From Sipunculus nudus (Eukaryota; Annelida; Sipuncula; Golfingiida; Sipunculidae), in assembly GCA_026874595.1 (NCBI GenBank), contig CM049320.1:45332714-45396713 (forward strand): 64,000 nucleotides of DNA. Reading direction: 5' to 3'. A model generated the notes under the pieces. The model saw only the letters and a program-made list of their open reading frames with translations, searched no databases and was not told where the DNA came from. The number at the start of each line of letters is the position of its first letter. The stretch's first letter is position 1. Shown here piece by piece: positions 1-11,984 of this stretch. The position numbers were made by a program, and so were the translations under genes.

Positions 1-1676
1 TATGATGCAGTCAGCAGTCTGCCAAAGCTATAAACAGAATGCAGCTACTGCACTGAGTGAATTCTTGACCTATACCTAGCTGCACTTCTTCCAATTTGGC
101 ACTGTGCCAAAACTATTTATAGAGCTGATATCATCTTGGCTAATGGCCAACATCAAGGTACTGGCAATCTGCCAATGGTAAACCAAGTGCTGCCATCTGA
201 ACACAAAAGTGGTCCCTACTTAAAATAACTTTGAAATTATTTTCCCAATACAAAATGCTTTTCAGCTGACTTTTTATAAAAAAGAAATCAGGAATATATG
301 TAAAATTATTACGGATGCATACTGAATGCAAAATTAAAATACAGATATATCTCATTGATGGCAAATTCTTGAATTAAGTTGAGTAGGGATACCAATAGTT
401 TATAATCGACGTACAGTTGTCTTTATATAGCCACAGAGAGCTGAATATCCATGATTGTAACATTGCCTGGTATGATAAATAACTTAAATCATAAATCTAA
501 ATCTTTTTAAAAGCTTTTAAAAAACTTTCTTGTCAATATTAACCAAAGATAACCTGAAATCTAAATGTCTAGTGGCATGATGTAATAGATGCTGATAAAC
601 TGATGCCAGGCTAGATGTAACAGCATCACACAGCTAACATATATGGTAAAATGACTCAATTGCATCTCCATAATTCAGCCAAAATTCATTCATGTGGAAC
701 CATTAATGACAATTATTATTAGAATTATTGAAGGAATTTTTCTTGTAAAATATTAAACAAATTGGCCTCAGTGGCGTCAGTCAAAAAACGTTTTGCAGGT
801 TTATAACTCATATGGGAAAATAAAGCAAAATGGCTAAGTCAAGCTTCCCATAACTCAGCCAAAAATCACTGAACCAAAACCATTTGAACAAACTTGAATT
901 ATCAACATGTAAGGATAATTAATGTGTGACATTTAAGAAATTGGACCAGTGGTTTTTGAGAAGAAGATCTTTATAGCCACTGAGCTCAAATGGGCTGTTA
1001 TGGCATATGACTAAATTCAGCTTCCCAACTCAGCCAAAAGTCACTGAACTGAGACCATTTGAACAAACTTCAGAAAGCACTACCCTAGGATCATTTCTGT
1101 GCGATATTAAACAATTTGGCCAAATGGTTTGAGAGAAGAAGTTTTTTGTAGATGTCAGTTTGATATGGGCACTGATGACCCCCGTACAAAAAAGGCCGAT
1201 GCAGATGGCGCCACCAATACCTCAATTTCAGATATGACTCATGTGACCAACAATACCATAAAATTTGGTGATGATAGCTCCAGCCGTTTCTAAGATTGTA
1301 ATTTTAGTATGCTTTTTTGGACAGATGACTTAGTTCAACTAGCTGTAACTCGGCCAAAAATCACCGAACTAAAACCATTCGAACAAACTTGAGAGAGATT
1401 GTTCCAGGGATCATTTCTGTGAAATATTGGACAATTTGGCTGAACAGTTTCGGAGAAGAAGATTTTTAAAGCTTTTTCAGCTTTTTCCCTATAAAATTTA
1501 AGCAAATGCAGTTAGCAAAAAAATAAGCAAAATCCGATAGAGTTTTTAAGATGAATAATTTTTTGCATAAAATTTTTTGATGCTAACTCTTGCCGTTTTC
1601 AAGATAGTATGGGTTAACGTACAGACGACGGACGCCGGACGATGCCACACCATCGCATAAGCTCACAGGTTCCCTA
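1..1676 (+). mobile_element. Family B repeat, 3' part (cut by window start)
   Basis: This is the 3' portion of family B, recognised by alignment with the copies at 4589-8154 and 48548-52185. It holds repeated units with the blocks 'aactcagccaaaa(a/g)tcactgaac', 'gaacaaacttgaattatcaac' and 'gagaagaagat', then an ACGG-like stretch (gacgacggacgccggac). It ends in 'catcgcataagctcacaggt', with 'tccctaaaaa' where other copies have 'tcgctaaaaa'. No gene was seen in it; short reading frames here are not conserved between copies. Confidence 0.75.
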
Positions 1677-2296
1677 AAAATATTATTTGGAAATGAGGCA
1701 CATGCTGGTTTTGTGTGGTAATAAATATAAGCTGTATTATGAGTTGTTGGTGTTAAGCTTATGTATGATTTTGATAGTATCTTTGGAGACAGGGAGGAGG
1801 ATTGATTTCATTTATTTTATTAAAAAGTGCTATTGTGACACAGACTTTGACTTGGCCATATAACTTATAAGCAGCACATATAATATAAGAGTTTAACTAT
1901 TTATTAAAACTTAATAACAAATATTGTGCCAAATGTAATTTTTATTAAAAATAATAAGAGAATCATATGATATTTTAAAAATAAAATATAACTGATATGA
2001 TTATTATAATAATATAGAATATATTCAATGAATGCATTCATGAATACATTTTGAAAGTATTTGCACTGGTATTCATATACTTTCATTTTTACCTGAATTC
2101 CAATTCTTATGCAAGAAATTTTATAATGGAGTACATATCAATATTCATATTCAAATACATTTGAAAAGTATTTGCACCATGTCTGGTATTTATTCAGTTT
2201 TAGCCAAATAATGATGTTGAGAATCCAGAATATACAAAATTCACAAATTTAAATAATGATTATAAGTACCTGGTTTTATGGCTTTTATTTATATAA
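1677..2296 (+). mobile_element. Family A repeat fragment (5' end missing)
   Basis: This stretch matches the 5' third of family A as seen at 12300-12950, from 'gaaatgaggcacatgctggt' through 'ggcttttatttatat'. The extreme 5' end (CAAGGGACC...) is absent. Family A sequence stops abruptly at 2296, where a family B element begins. It may resume, after a deletion, at 16736. No coding potential was recognised. Confidence 0.7.
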
Positions 2297-2639
2297 CAAG
2301 GCCTACAGGCCTAGTGCGAACCTGTGCAATGAGATTACACCAGGTATAATGCTTCAATGCTGGACCATTACTTTTCAAGAACATATGTAACATGTATATG
2401 AACAATGCAAGTACTAAACACTTAGAACAAGAAACAATTCTGGCATAGGTGCACACAACACAAAAACTAGAATATGGGTAGTCAACAAGCGACTATGTGT
2501 ATCCGCCAAAATCATAGTAGGAAAGGTGAAGTGAGGCATGGATTGAGTGGCAAGGGGAAATAGAGTGAGATGTGTTGCATAATAGCCTGGATGTCTGCAG
2601 CCGATATGTGTATGTAGGTTGGGCCTTCTACCCCAAAAT

Positions 2640-4340
2640 TCAGAAAGCTGTCCAAGATGTATAAACATGCAAAATTTTAGGCAGATAAGTCAAACCACTA
2701 CTTAGATATGAGTGATTTTAGCCCATGGCAGAAAAACAGACGGGTGCTATGCAAAAATGGTGGCAGGTGGCACCACCAATTTTGTGTATGATTAAGAGCT
2801 ATGTGAGATCTATACACATGCAAAATTTCAGGGGGATATGTCAAACCAGTCCTGAGATATAAGCCTGAATGTCTGCAGCGTATACATAAATGTAGGTGGC
2901 GCCACCTGCCACAAAATCCAGAAAGCTATCCAAGATGTATAAACCTGTAAAATTTTAGACTGCGGAGATATGAGTGATTTTATGCCATGGCAAACAAATA
3001 GAAGAATGCTGTGCAAAAATGATTGCAGGTGGAACCACCAGTTTTGCGTATGATAAAGAGCTATGTGAGATCTATAAACATGCAAAATTTTTGCCAAATT
3101 GGTCAAATGTTTCCTGAAATATGAGCTTGAATGTCTGCAGCCTAAATTTGAATGTAGGTGGTGCCACCTGTCATAAAACAAGAAAGCTGTCAAGGATGTA
3201 TACACATGCAAAATTTCAGGTGGATCAGTCAAACCACTGCCGAGATATGAGTGATTTTATCCCAAGGCAGATGAACAGATGGACGCTGTGCAAAAATGGT
3301 AGCAGGTGGCGCCAACAATTTTTCTCCGATGATAAAGAGCTATGGGAGATATATACACATGCAAAATTTCAGGGGGATATGTCAAACCAGTCCTGAGATA
3401 TAAGCCTGAATGTCTGCAGCGTATACATAATTGTAGGTGGCGCCACCTGCCACAAAATCCAGAAAGCTATCCAAGATGTATAAACCTGCAAAATTTTAGA
3501 CAGATATGTCAAACCACTGCCGAGATATGAGTGATTTTATGCCTCCGCAAACAAATAGACGGATGCTGTGCAAAAATGATTGCAGGTGGCACCACCAGTT
3601 TTGATTATGATGAAGAGCTATGTGAGATCTATAAACATGCAAAATTTTTGCCAAATCGGTCAAATGGTTCCTGAGATATAAGCTTGGATGTCTGCAGTGT
3701 AAATATGAATGTAGGTGGCACCACCTGTCATAAAATTGAGAAAACTGTCAAGGATGAATAAACCTGCAAAATATCAGGTGGATAAGTGAAACCACTGCCG
3801 AGATATGAGTGATTTTATCCCGATGTAGATGAACAGATGGACACTGTGCAAAAATTGTTACAGGTGGCACCACCAGTTTTGCGTAGGATAAAGAGCTATG
3901 GGAGATCTATACACATGCAAAATTTTGGCCAAACTGGTCAAACGGTTAACGAGATATGAGCTTGGATGTCTGCAGCTATAACATTAATGTAGGTTGCACC
4001 ACCTGTCATAAAATCAAGTAAGCTGTCAAGGATGTATACACATGCAAAATTTCAGGTGGGTAAGTCCAACCAATGCAGAGATATAAGTGTTTTTATCCCA
4101 AGGCAGGTGAACAGATGGACGCTGTGCAAAAAATTGTTGCAGGTGGCGCCACCATTTTTAGTGTATATTATAAAGCTTTCCAAGGGCTACATTTGTGCAA
4201 AATTTTTAGCCTTATCAGTTAAACGGTTCCCGAGATATGTGGGACTATGTGTGGAAAAAGATGCGAAAATGGACGCTGGGCAGAGAGGAAAGGTCAGAGG
4301 TCAACCAAAAATGAGGGCGCAGCACTTCACATGTGACCGA
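2640..4340 (+). repeat. Diverged tandem array inside family B
   Basis: Units of roughly 100-130 bp alternate and form higher-order units of about 230-250 bp. Each unit carries a palindrome GGTGGCGCCACC or a one-base variant, the phrase 'gagatat(a/g)agc' and 'tgtctgcag'. Perfect palindromes are at 2895-2906, 3436-3447 and 4142-4153. The array is shorter at 48870-49700 in the B copy at 48548, so unit number differs between copies. Confidence 0.75.
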
Positions 4341-5029
4341 TCATAATTCCGAATTTTAAAAATTCTACCCAGTGGTTATGGAGAAGTTCTCCGGAATCCT
4401 GTGTGGCGATGGAGGCAGCGTCGGTGTCCGACTGAAAACATTGTAGCTGGCACCATCAGTCTTATATACAACGAAGAGATATATACATATGCCCAATGTC
4501 AGACTGATATGTCAAACCCCTCCTGTGAAATAAGTAGGGACACACACTGTGCAAAAGTCAATGTAGGTGGCACCACCTGTTTTGTAAACAAGGCCTACAG
4601 GCCTAATGCGAACCTGTGCATATGGATATACACCAGGTATAACGCTTCAATGCTGAACCACTACTTTTCATATATATGAACAATGCAAGTACTAAACATC
4701 TGAACAAGAAACAAAACACAAACATCACTGCTGAAATTCTCGCATGAGTGCACACAACTAAAAATTATTGTAGGTGGCACCACCAGTCTTGTATACAACA
4801 AAGCTATTTGACATGTATAAATATGCCCAATGTCAGGCTGATATATCAAACCTCCGTAGAATTAAGCAGGCACATACACTTGCAAAAGTCATTGTAGATG
4901 GCGACACCTGTCTTGTGAACGAGAAAGCCATTAAAGACACATAGACAGGTCAAAATATCAGGCCTTGAGTCTGATGCACCGGGCTGACCAGGCTTAGGTG
5001 AGAAAGGCTGTTGCCCCGAGTGTACTGTG

Positions 5030-5260
5030 AAAAAATTACTGGCTCAGGCTACTGCACTGAGTGAACTCTTGACCTGCACCTGGCTAGACTGAGTGAACTT
5101 TTAACCTGTACTTGGCTGCACTGAATGAACATGAGGTGATCACATGATACTCATGAGGTGATCACATGCCTTGTGCTTGGCTGCACTGATTGAACTCTTG
5201 GTCTAAATCTGGCTGCACTATATGAACTCTTGATCTGTTGCCAAATCTGAAACAGTTAGC
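5030..5260 (+). repeat. Short tandem units 'ctgcactgagtgaactcttgacc'
   Basis: Imperfect units of about 28-32 bp built on 'ggctgcactgagtgaactct' and 'tgacctgtacctgg', with a 'gaggtgatcacatg' variant embedded twice. The same array recurs at 8280-8600 and 50280-50530 in other B copies, so it is a family B module. Confidence 0.6.
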
Positions 5261-5858
5261 AGTTTCTCAACCTATTCAAGAAACATACACAATCTTGGCC
5301 TGTTATGTAACTCTGCTAAAATTTATCCAACACAAACCATTTGAACAAACTTGAGAAGGCTCGCCTCTGGGATCATTTCTGTAAAATACTGAACAATTTG
5401 GCTGGACTCTTAACAAGAAGAAAAAGTTTTTACCAGTTTTTCCCTGTAAAATCTAAGTAAATGGAGATAGCAAAAATAAGCTAAATCCATCAACATTTGA
5501 TATGTGACTGCATTAATTGCATAAAATTTTGGGATGGTAGCTCCTGCTTTTTCCTGAGAAATTATGAATAGTGTACAGATGATATGTAATATCATAAATC
5601 TACATTTTTTAAAAGCTTTTAAAAAACATTCTTGTCAATATTTTCCATAGATATTCTGAAATCTAAATGTCTAGAGGTATGATGTAAAGGATGCTGATAA
5701 ACTGGTGCTAGGCTAGATGTATCTGCTTCACACAGCTAACATATATGGTAAAATGACTCAATTCAATCTTTATACTTCAGCCAAAATTCATTTTTTGGAA
5801 CCATAAAAGACAATTATTATTAGAATGATTCAGGGAATTATTCTTGCAAAATATTAAA

Positions 5859-6885
5859 CTAGAATATCAGCAGAAGCTGACAAAAGCCCTCAGCCAAAAG
5901 AACAGTGTTTAGAGGTGGTAACAGTAACAAGTACTAAATATCTGTTCCCACATGGATGTATATCTGTACATGTCTCAGTTATAAATTTAAAATGGAGAGG
6001 TATGTACCATGATTCATAAAAATCCACCAAATCCATCCTGAAAAATGAGCTTCTAAGTTTTATTCTATTATCAGCTCTGTGACCTTGAAAAGTAGGTCAA
6101 GGTCACCCATCTTCGAACTTGACTGAGATTTTGTCGATATACATCTTCACCAAAGAAATAAAATTCCTATTGTGAATCCTTTTAGATATATCCCGCTCAC
6201 AAGGCCTTAGTTGAAAAATCCAAGAAAAATTCATTAAAAATCAGAAATTGCAGGTGGCGCCCCCAAACTTGTGCAGCAGTTACAGACTATCACTCCCTAT
6301 GATCATAGTAAGTATTGTGAAAATCCAGCCAAAGGTTCCTGAGAAATAAGCTTCTAAATGTTTTTTCTACAATCAGCTCTAAAACGTAGAAAAATAGGTC
6401 AAGGTCACCCATCTTCGAACTTGACAGATTTTGTCAATACACATCTTCACCGAAAAAATAAAATTCCTACGGTGAATCCTTTTAGAGATATCCCGCTCAC
6501 AAGCCCAAAGTTGAAAAATCCGATAAAAATTCATTAAAAATCAGATATTGTAGGCGGTGCCACCAAACTTGTGTAGCAGGTACAGATTATCAGTCCCAAT
6601 AATCATAGTAAGTTTTGTGAAAATCCACCAAATGGTTCCTGAGTAATAAGCATCTAAGTGTTTTTCTATAATCAGCTCTAAAATGTAGAAAAATAGGTCA
6701 AGGTCACCCATCTTCGAACTTGACCGAGATTTTGTCGATATACATCTTTACCGAGGAAATAAAATTCTGACGGTTAATCCTTTACATGATATCCCGCTCA
6801 CAAGGTAAAAGTTAACGGACGCCGGACGGACGGACGGACAGCTTGGGTGACGACAATAGCCCATCAGCCTAAGGGCTGAGGGCTA
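5859..6885 (+). mobile_element. Family C element inserted in family B
   Basis: Starts CTAGAATATCAGCAGAAGCT; the small palindrome TCAGC-agaa-GCTGA is followed by the TIR AGCCCTCAGCC. It ends in a hairpin AGCCCATCAGCC...GGGCTGAGGGCT followed by CTAA. Other B copies (about 10665-10680, 735-765) show the empty site 'attaaacaaattgg'. The filled site is 'attaaa' + C + '(a)caaactgg', so at most one base is duplicated. Internal units carry 'aggtcaaggtcacccatctt', and a gacggacggacggac run precedes the 3' hairpin. No gene recognised. Confidence 0.8.
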
Positions 6886-6959
6886 ACAAACTGGCCTCAG
6901 TATCATGAGTCCAAAAACGTTTTGTAGGCTTATAACTCATATGGTAAAATACAGCAAAA

Positions 6960-7500
6960 TGGCAAAGTTCAGCTTCCCATAACTCAGCCAAAAATCATTG
7001 AACCAAAACCATTTGAACAAACTTGAATTATCAACTTCTAAGGATAATTAATGTGTGAGATTTAAGAATTTTGCCCAGTGGTTTTGGAGAAGAAGATTTT
7101 TGTAGCCACTTAGCTGACATGGGCTGTCATGGCATATGACTAAATTCAGCTTCTCATAACTCAGCAAAAAGTCACTGAACTGAGACCATTTGAACAAACT
7201 TGAATTATCAACATCTAAAGATAATTAATGTGTGAGATTTAAGAATTTGGCCCAGTGGTTTTTGAGAAGATTTTTGTAGCCACTTAGCTTACATGGGCTG
7301 TTATTTCATATGATTAAATTCAGCTTCCCATAACTCAGCCAAAAGTCACTGAACTGAGACCATTTGAACAAACTTGAATTATCAACATCTAAGGATAATT
7401 AATGTGTGAGATTTAAGAATTTGGCCCAGTGGTTTTTGAGAAGAAGATTTTTGTAGCCACTGAGCTAAAATGGGCTGTTATGGCATATGACTTAATTTAG
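6960..7500 (+). repeat. Tandem units of about 180 bp inside family B
   Basis: Three to four consecutive copies of a unit running from 'agcttcccataactcagcc' through 'gaattatcaacatctaagga' to 'gagaagatttttgtagccac'. The B copy at the window start has about two of these units, so the number varies between copies. Confidence 0.7.
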
Positions 7501-10500
7501 CTTCCCATAACTTAGCCAAAAGTCACTGAACTGGGACCATTTGAACAAACTTCAGAAAGCACTACCCTAGGATCATTTCTGTGCGATATTAAACAATTTC
7601 GCCATTTCGTTTCAGAGAAGAAGTTATTTGTAGCTGTCAGTATGATACGGGCACTGATGACCCCTGTACAAAAAAAGGCCGATGCAGGTGGCGCCACCAA
7701 TTTCTCAATTTCAGATATGACTCATGTGACCAACATTGGCATAAAATTTGGTGATGATAGCTCAAGCCATTTCTGAGATTGTAATTTGAGTATGCTTTTT
7801 TGGACAGATGACTAAGTTCAACTTCCTGTAACTCGGCCAAAAACCACCGAACTTAAACCATTCGAACAAACTTGAGAGAGATTGTTCCAGGAATCATTTC
7901 TGTAAAATATTGGACAATTTGGCTGAACAGATTCGGAGAAGAAGATTTTTTAAAGCTTTTTTAGCTTTTTCCCTATAAAATCTAAGAAAATGCAGTTAGC
8001 CAAAAAATAAGCAATATCCGATATAGTTTTTTAGATGACTAATTTTATGCATAAGATTTTGTGATGCTAATTCTTGCTGTTTTCAAGATAGTATGGGTTA
8101 ACATACAGATGACGGACGACGCCACACCATCGCATAAGCTCACAGGTTCGCTAAAAATAGAATACCATCAAAGACGCATAGACAGGTATCAGTCCAATAC
8201 ATCAAATTTTCCCAGAGTTTGATGCACTGGGCTGACAAGGCTTAGGTGAGTAAGGCAGTTGCCCCCGAGTGACCTGTGACAAATTGCTGCCTCAAGCTAC
8301 TGCACTGAGTGAACTCGTGACCTGCACCTGGCTAGACTGAGTGAACTTTTGACCTGTACCTGGCTGCACTGAGTGAACTCTTGACCTCTTGCATAACCTG
8401 ACACAGTTGGCAGTCTCCCAAAGTTATAAATAGATTCAGGCTGATTTTTGGTGCCAAATATGATGCAGTGAGCAGTCTGCCAAAGCTATAAATAGAATGC
8501 AGCTACTGCACTGAGTGAACTCTTGACCTATACCTGGCTGCACTGAGTGAACTCTTGGCTTGTTGCCTAATCTGACACAGTTGGCAGTCTGACAGAGCTA
8601 TAAATTGATCCAGACTGACCTCTAGCCTGTTGCGAAATCTAAAAAAGTAGCCACACCATTGCATAAGCTCATGCAGGGGCCCTGCCCTAAGGGGCATGAC
8701 ACCCATGAAGTGATCACATGGTGCCCATGAGGTGTTCACATGTCACCCATGAGGTGATCACATGCCTTGTGCTTGGCTGCACTGATTGAACTCTTGACCT
8801 AGATCTGGCTGCACTGAATGAACTCTTGATCTGTTGCCAAATCTGAAACAGTTGGCAGTTTCTCAACCTATTAAAGATACACAATCTTGGCCTGACCACA
8901 TACTGAAAGACTTTGGCTAAAATGCATTTTTTAATGCTGACATATTCAAAAACTTGTTATCAAAATATCTAGAATGATAAAAAATGCAGTTTTTTTTATT
9001 GTTAAAGGTCCAATAATTCCGCAAAAAATCATTCAAGTAAACTTGAACAAAGGCCACCTTAGAATAATTTTTGTGCAATTTTACAGAAGTTATAATTGAA
9101 ACAATAATTTTGTAGAAGAACAGTTTTGCAGTCCTCAGTTTGAAATAGACACAATAATGGCCATAAGACCAACTTAAGCTTTTCTGATATGATTGAAAGA
9201 ACCATGTCCTAGGATAGTTCTTTTGAAAAATTGAACGAATCAACTTGAAAATTTCATAATAAACATTTTAAGCTGAAAGAGGCTAAAATTGTGAGGTTTT
9301 GCCCATAAAAAACAGGTCAATGTAGGTGGCACCACAAAATCTGCAACTTCAAATATGAGTCATGTGACCATCATTTGAACAATACTTGGTAATGCTAGCT
9401 TCTGCATTTCTGAGATTACTTTGTCAGTAAGCTTACTTGGCCAAATGACTGTTCAAATTCATGTAACTCCACTAAAATTCATCAAATGCAAACCATTTGA
9501 ACAAACTTGAGAGGGTTTGCCTCTGGGATAATTTCTGTAAAATATTGAACAATTTGGCAGGACCGTTTACATGAAGACTTTTAAAAGTTTTTCAGCTTTT
9601 CCCCTGTAATATCTAATTAAATGCAGATAGTAAATAAAAAATAAGCAGAATCCCACAAAATTTTATGTGTGACAGATTATTGCATAAAATCTGGGGCTGG
9701 TAGCTCCTGCTATTCCTGAGAAATTATGGGTTAATGTACAGATGACCAATGACCCCCGTACAAAAAAAGGCCAATGCAGGTGGCACCACCAATACCTGAA
9801 TTTCATATATGACTCATGTGACCAACACTGGCATAAAATTTGGTGATGATAGCTCTGGCCATTTCTGAGACTGTCATTTTAGTGTGCTTTTTTTGACAGA
9901 TGACTAAGTTCAACTTCCTGTAACTCGGCCAAAATTCACCAGACTTGAACCATTCGAACAAACTTGAGAGAGATGGTATAAAAGATTATTTCTGTGAAAT
10001 ATTGAATAATTTGGCTTGACATTTTCAGAGGAGAAGGTTTTTTTAAGGTTTTTAGCTTTTTCTCTAAAAAATCTAAGAAAATGCAAAATTTTTCAGATGG
10101 CTAATTTTTTGCATTAAATTTCATTATGCTAGCTCCAGTTGTTTTCAAAATAGTATGGGTTAACATACAGACGACGGACACTTCCACATCATCACATTAG
10201 CTCACAGGTTCGCTAAAAATTACTACAGATGCATACTGAATGCAAAATTATAGTACAGATACATCTCAATAATGGCAAAATCTTGAATTAAGTTGAGTAT
10301 GGTTACCAATTATTTATAATCCATGTACAGCCGTCTTTATATACCCACAGAGAGCTGTATACCTGTGATTGTAAACATTGCCTGGCATGAGGAATATCTA
10401 AAATCATGAATCTACACTTTAAAAGCTTTTAAATAAAACATTCTTGTCAATATTAACCATAGATATCCAGAAATCTAAATGTCTATAGAGGCATGATGCA

Positions 10501-11984
10501 ACGGATGCTGATAAACTGATGCCAGGCTAGATGTATCTGCTTCACACAGCTAACATATATGGTAAAATGACTCAATTCAATCTTTATAATTCAGCCAAAA
10601 TTCATTCTTTGGAACCATAATAGACAATTATTATAAAATTATTCAGGGAATTATTCTTGTAAAATATTAAACAAATTGGCCTCAGTGGCATCAGTCAAAA
10701 ATTGTTTTACAGGTTTATAATTCATATAGGAAAATACAGCAAAATGGCTAAGTTAAGCTTCCCATAACTCAGCCAAAAATCACTGAACCAAAACCATTTG
10801 AACAAACTTGAATTATCAACATCTAAGGATAATTAATGTGTGAGATTTAAGAATTTGGCCCAGTGGTTTTTGAGAAGAAGATCTTTGTAGCCACTGAGCT
10901 AAAATCGGCTGTCACAGCATATGACTAAATTTAGCTTCCCATAACTCAGCCAAAAGTCACTGAACTGAGACCATTTGAACAAACTTCAGAAAGCACTACC
11001 CTAGACTCATTTCTGTGCGATATTAAACAATTTGGCCATATGGTTTCAGAGAAGAAGTTTTTTGTAGCCGTCAGTATGATACGGGCACTGATGACCCCCT
11101 ACAATAGAGGCCGATGCAGGTGGCGCCACCTATACCTCAATTTCAGATATGACTCACGTGACCACGATGGCATAAAATTTGGTGATGATAGCTCCAGCCA
11201 TTTCTGAGATTGTAATTTGAGTATGCTTTTTTGGACAGATGACTAAGTTCAACTTCCTGTAACTCGGCCAAAAACCACCGAACTTAAACCATTCGAACAA
11301 ACTTGAGAAAGATTGTTCCAAGGATCATTTCTGTGAAATATTGGACAATTTGGCTGGACAGTTTCGGAGAAGAAGATTTTTAAAGCTTTTTTAGCTTTTT
11401 CCCTATAAAATCTTAGAAAATGCAGTTAGAAAAAAGATAAACAAAATCTGATATAGTTTTTTAGATGACTGATTATTTGCAAAAAATTTGGTGATGCTAG
11501 CTCCTGCCGTTTTTGAGATAGCTATGGTTAATGTACAGACGACGCACGCCGCACGACACACGTTGCCGCACCATCGCATAAGCTCACAGGTTCGCTAAAA
11601 ACTAGATGTGTCAGAACAACACGAATGCCCCCGCCTGGGGCAAATTAGAAACATTTGTGAATTTGTAAATTTTTTAAGTTCAGGAGTAGTTGTATGGTCA
11701 AAAGTAGGTCAACAAGGGCAAAATGCAAACTCGATCTGTAACGGGTCATTATCAAGCAACACACCAAAAATCAGGTCAGTATCTGCAGGCATTGTGAAAA
11801 AAAGTCCATACATGTGCATTTTTCATAAAAATTTCTGTCTTTCATGAAATTTTCTATGTTCAGGATCTGTCATATGGTCAAAAATAGGTCAACTGGGACG
11901 AAACGCGAACTCAATCTGTAAATGGTCATTATGCGCCCATAGACCAAACATTAGGCCAGTATCTGTAAGCATTGCATTGCCAAA

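Larger units (their letters stand above)
4589..8154 (+). mobile_element. Family B element, inner nested copy
   Basis: This is a complete-ended family B copy, with 5' CAAGGCCTACAGGCCTAATG and the TIR GCGAACCTGTG, and a 3' end of CACAGGTTCGCTAAAAA. It lies inside the outer B copy. It lacks the long GGTGGCGCCACC array but has an expanded set of units of about 180 bp at 6960-7500. A family C element interrupts it at 5859-6885. No protein-coding region was recognised. Confidence 0.8.
2297..11600 (+). mobile_element. Family B element, outer copy interrupted by a second family B element
   Basis: The start is CAAGGCCTACAGGCC followed by the TIR GCGAACCTGTG, and the end is CACAGGTTCGC followed by CTAAAAA. 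The element is split. Its left part runs from 2297 to 4588 and stops at '...ccacctgttttgtaaa'. It resumes at about 8155 with 'agaataccatcaaagacgca'. The uninterrupted form of this join is readable at 50125-50155, so the insertion point of the inner copy is clear. A further B 3' end at 10213-10216 marks another, 5'-truncated B copy nested in the right part. The family encodes no recognisable protein and looks non-autonomous. Confidence 0.75.

Noticed and set aside
2640..4340. Regular palindrome-spaced array considered as a CRISPR-like or regulatory array
   Set aside because: Units are diverged along their whole length with no constant repeat/variable spacer pattern, and the context is a eukaryotic transposon.
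2828..4346. Overlapping short frames with MYTHAKFQ-type translations in both directions
   Set aside because: They follow the tandem units of family B and are not conserved in frame between copies; stops are frequent.
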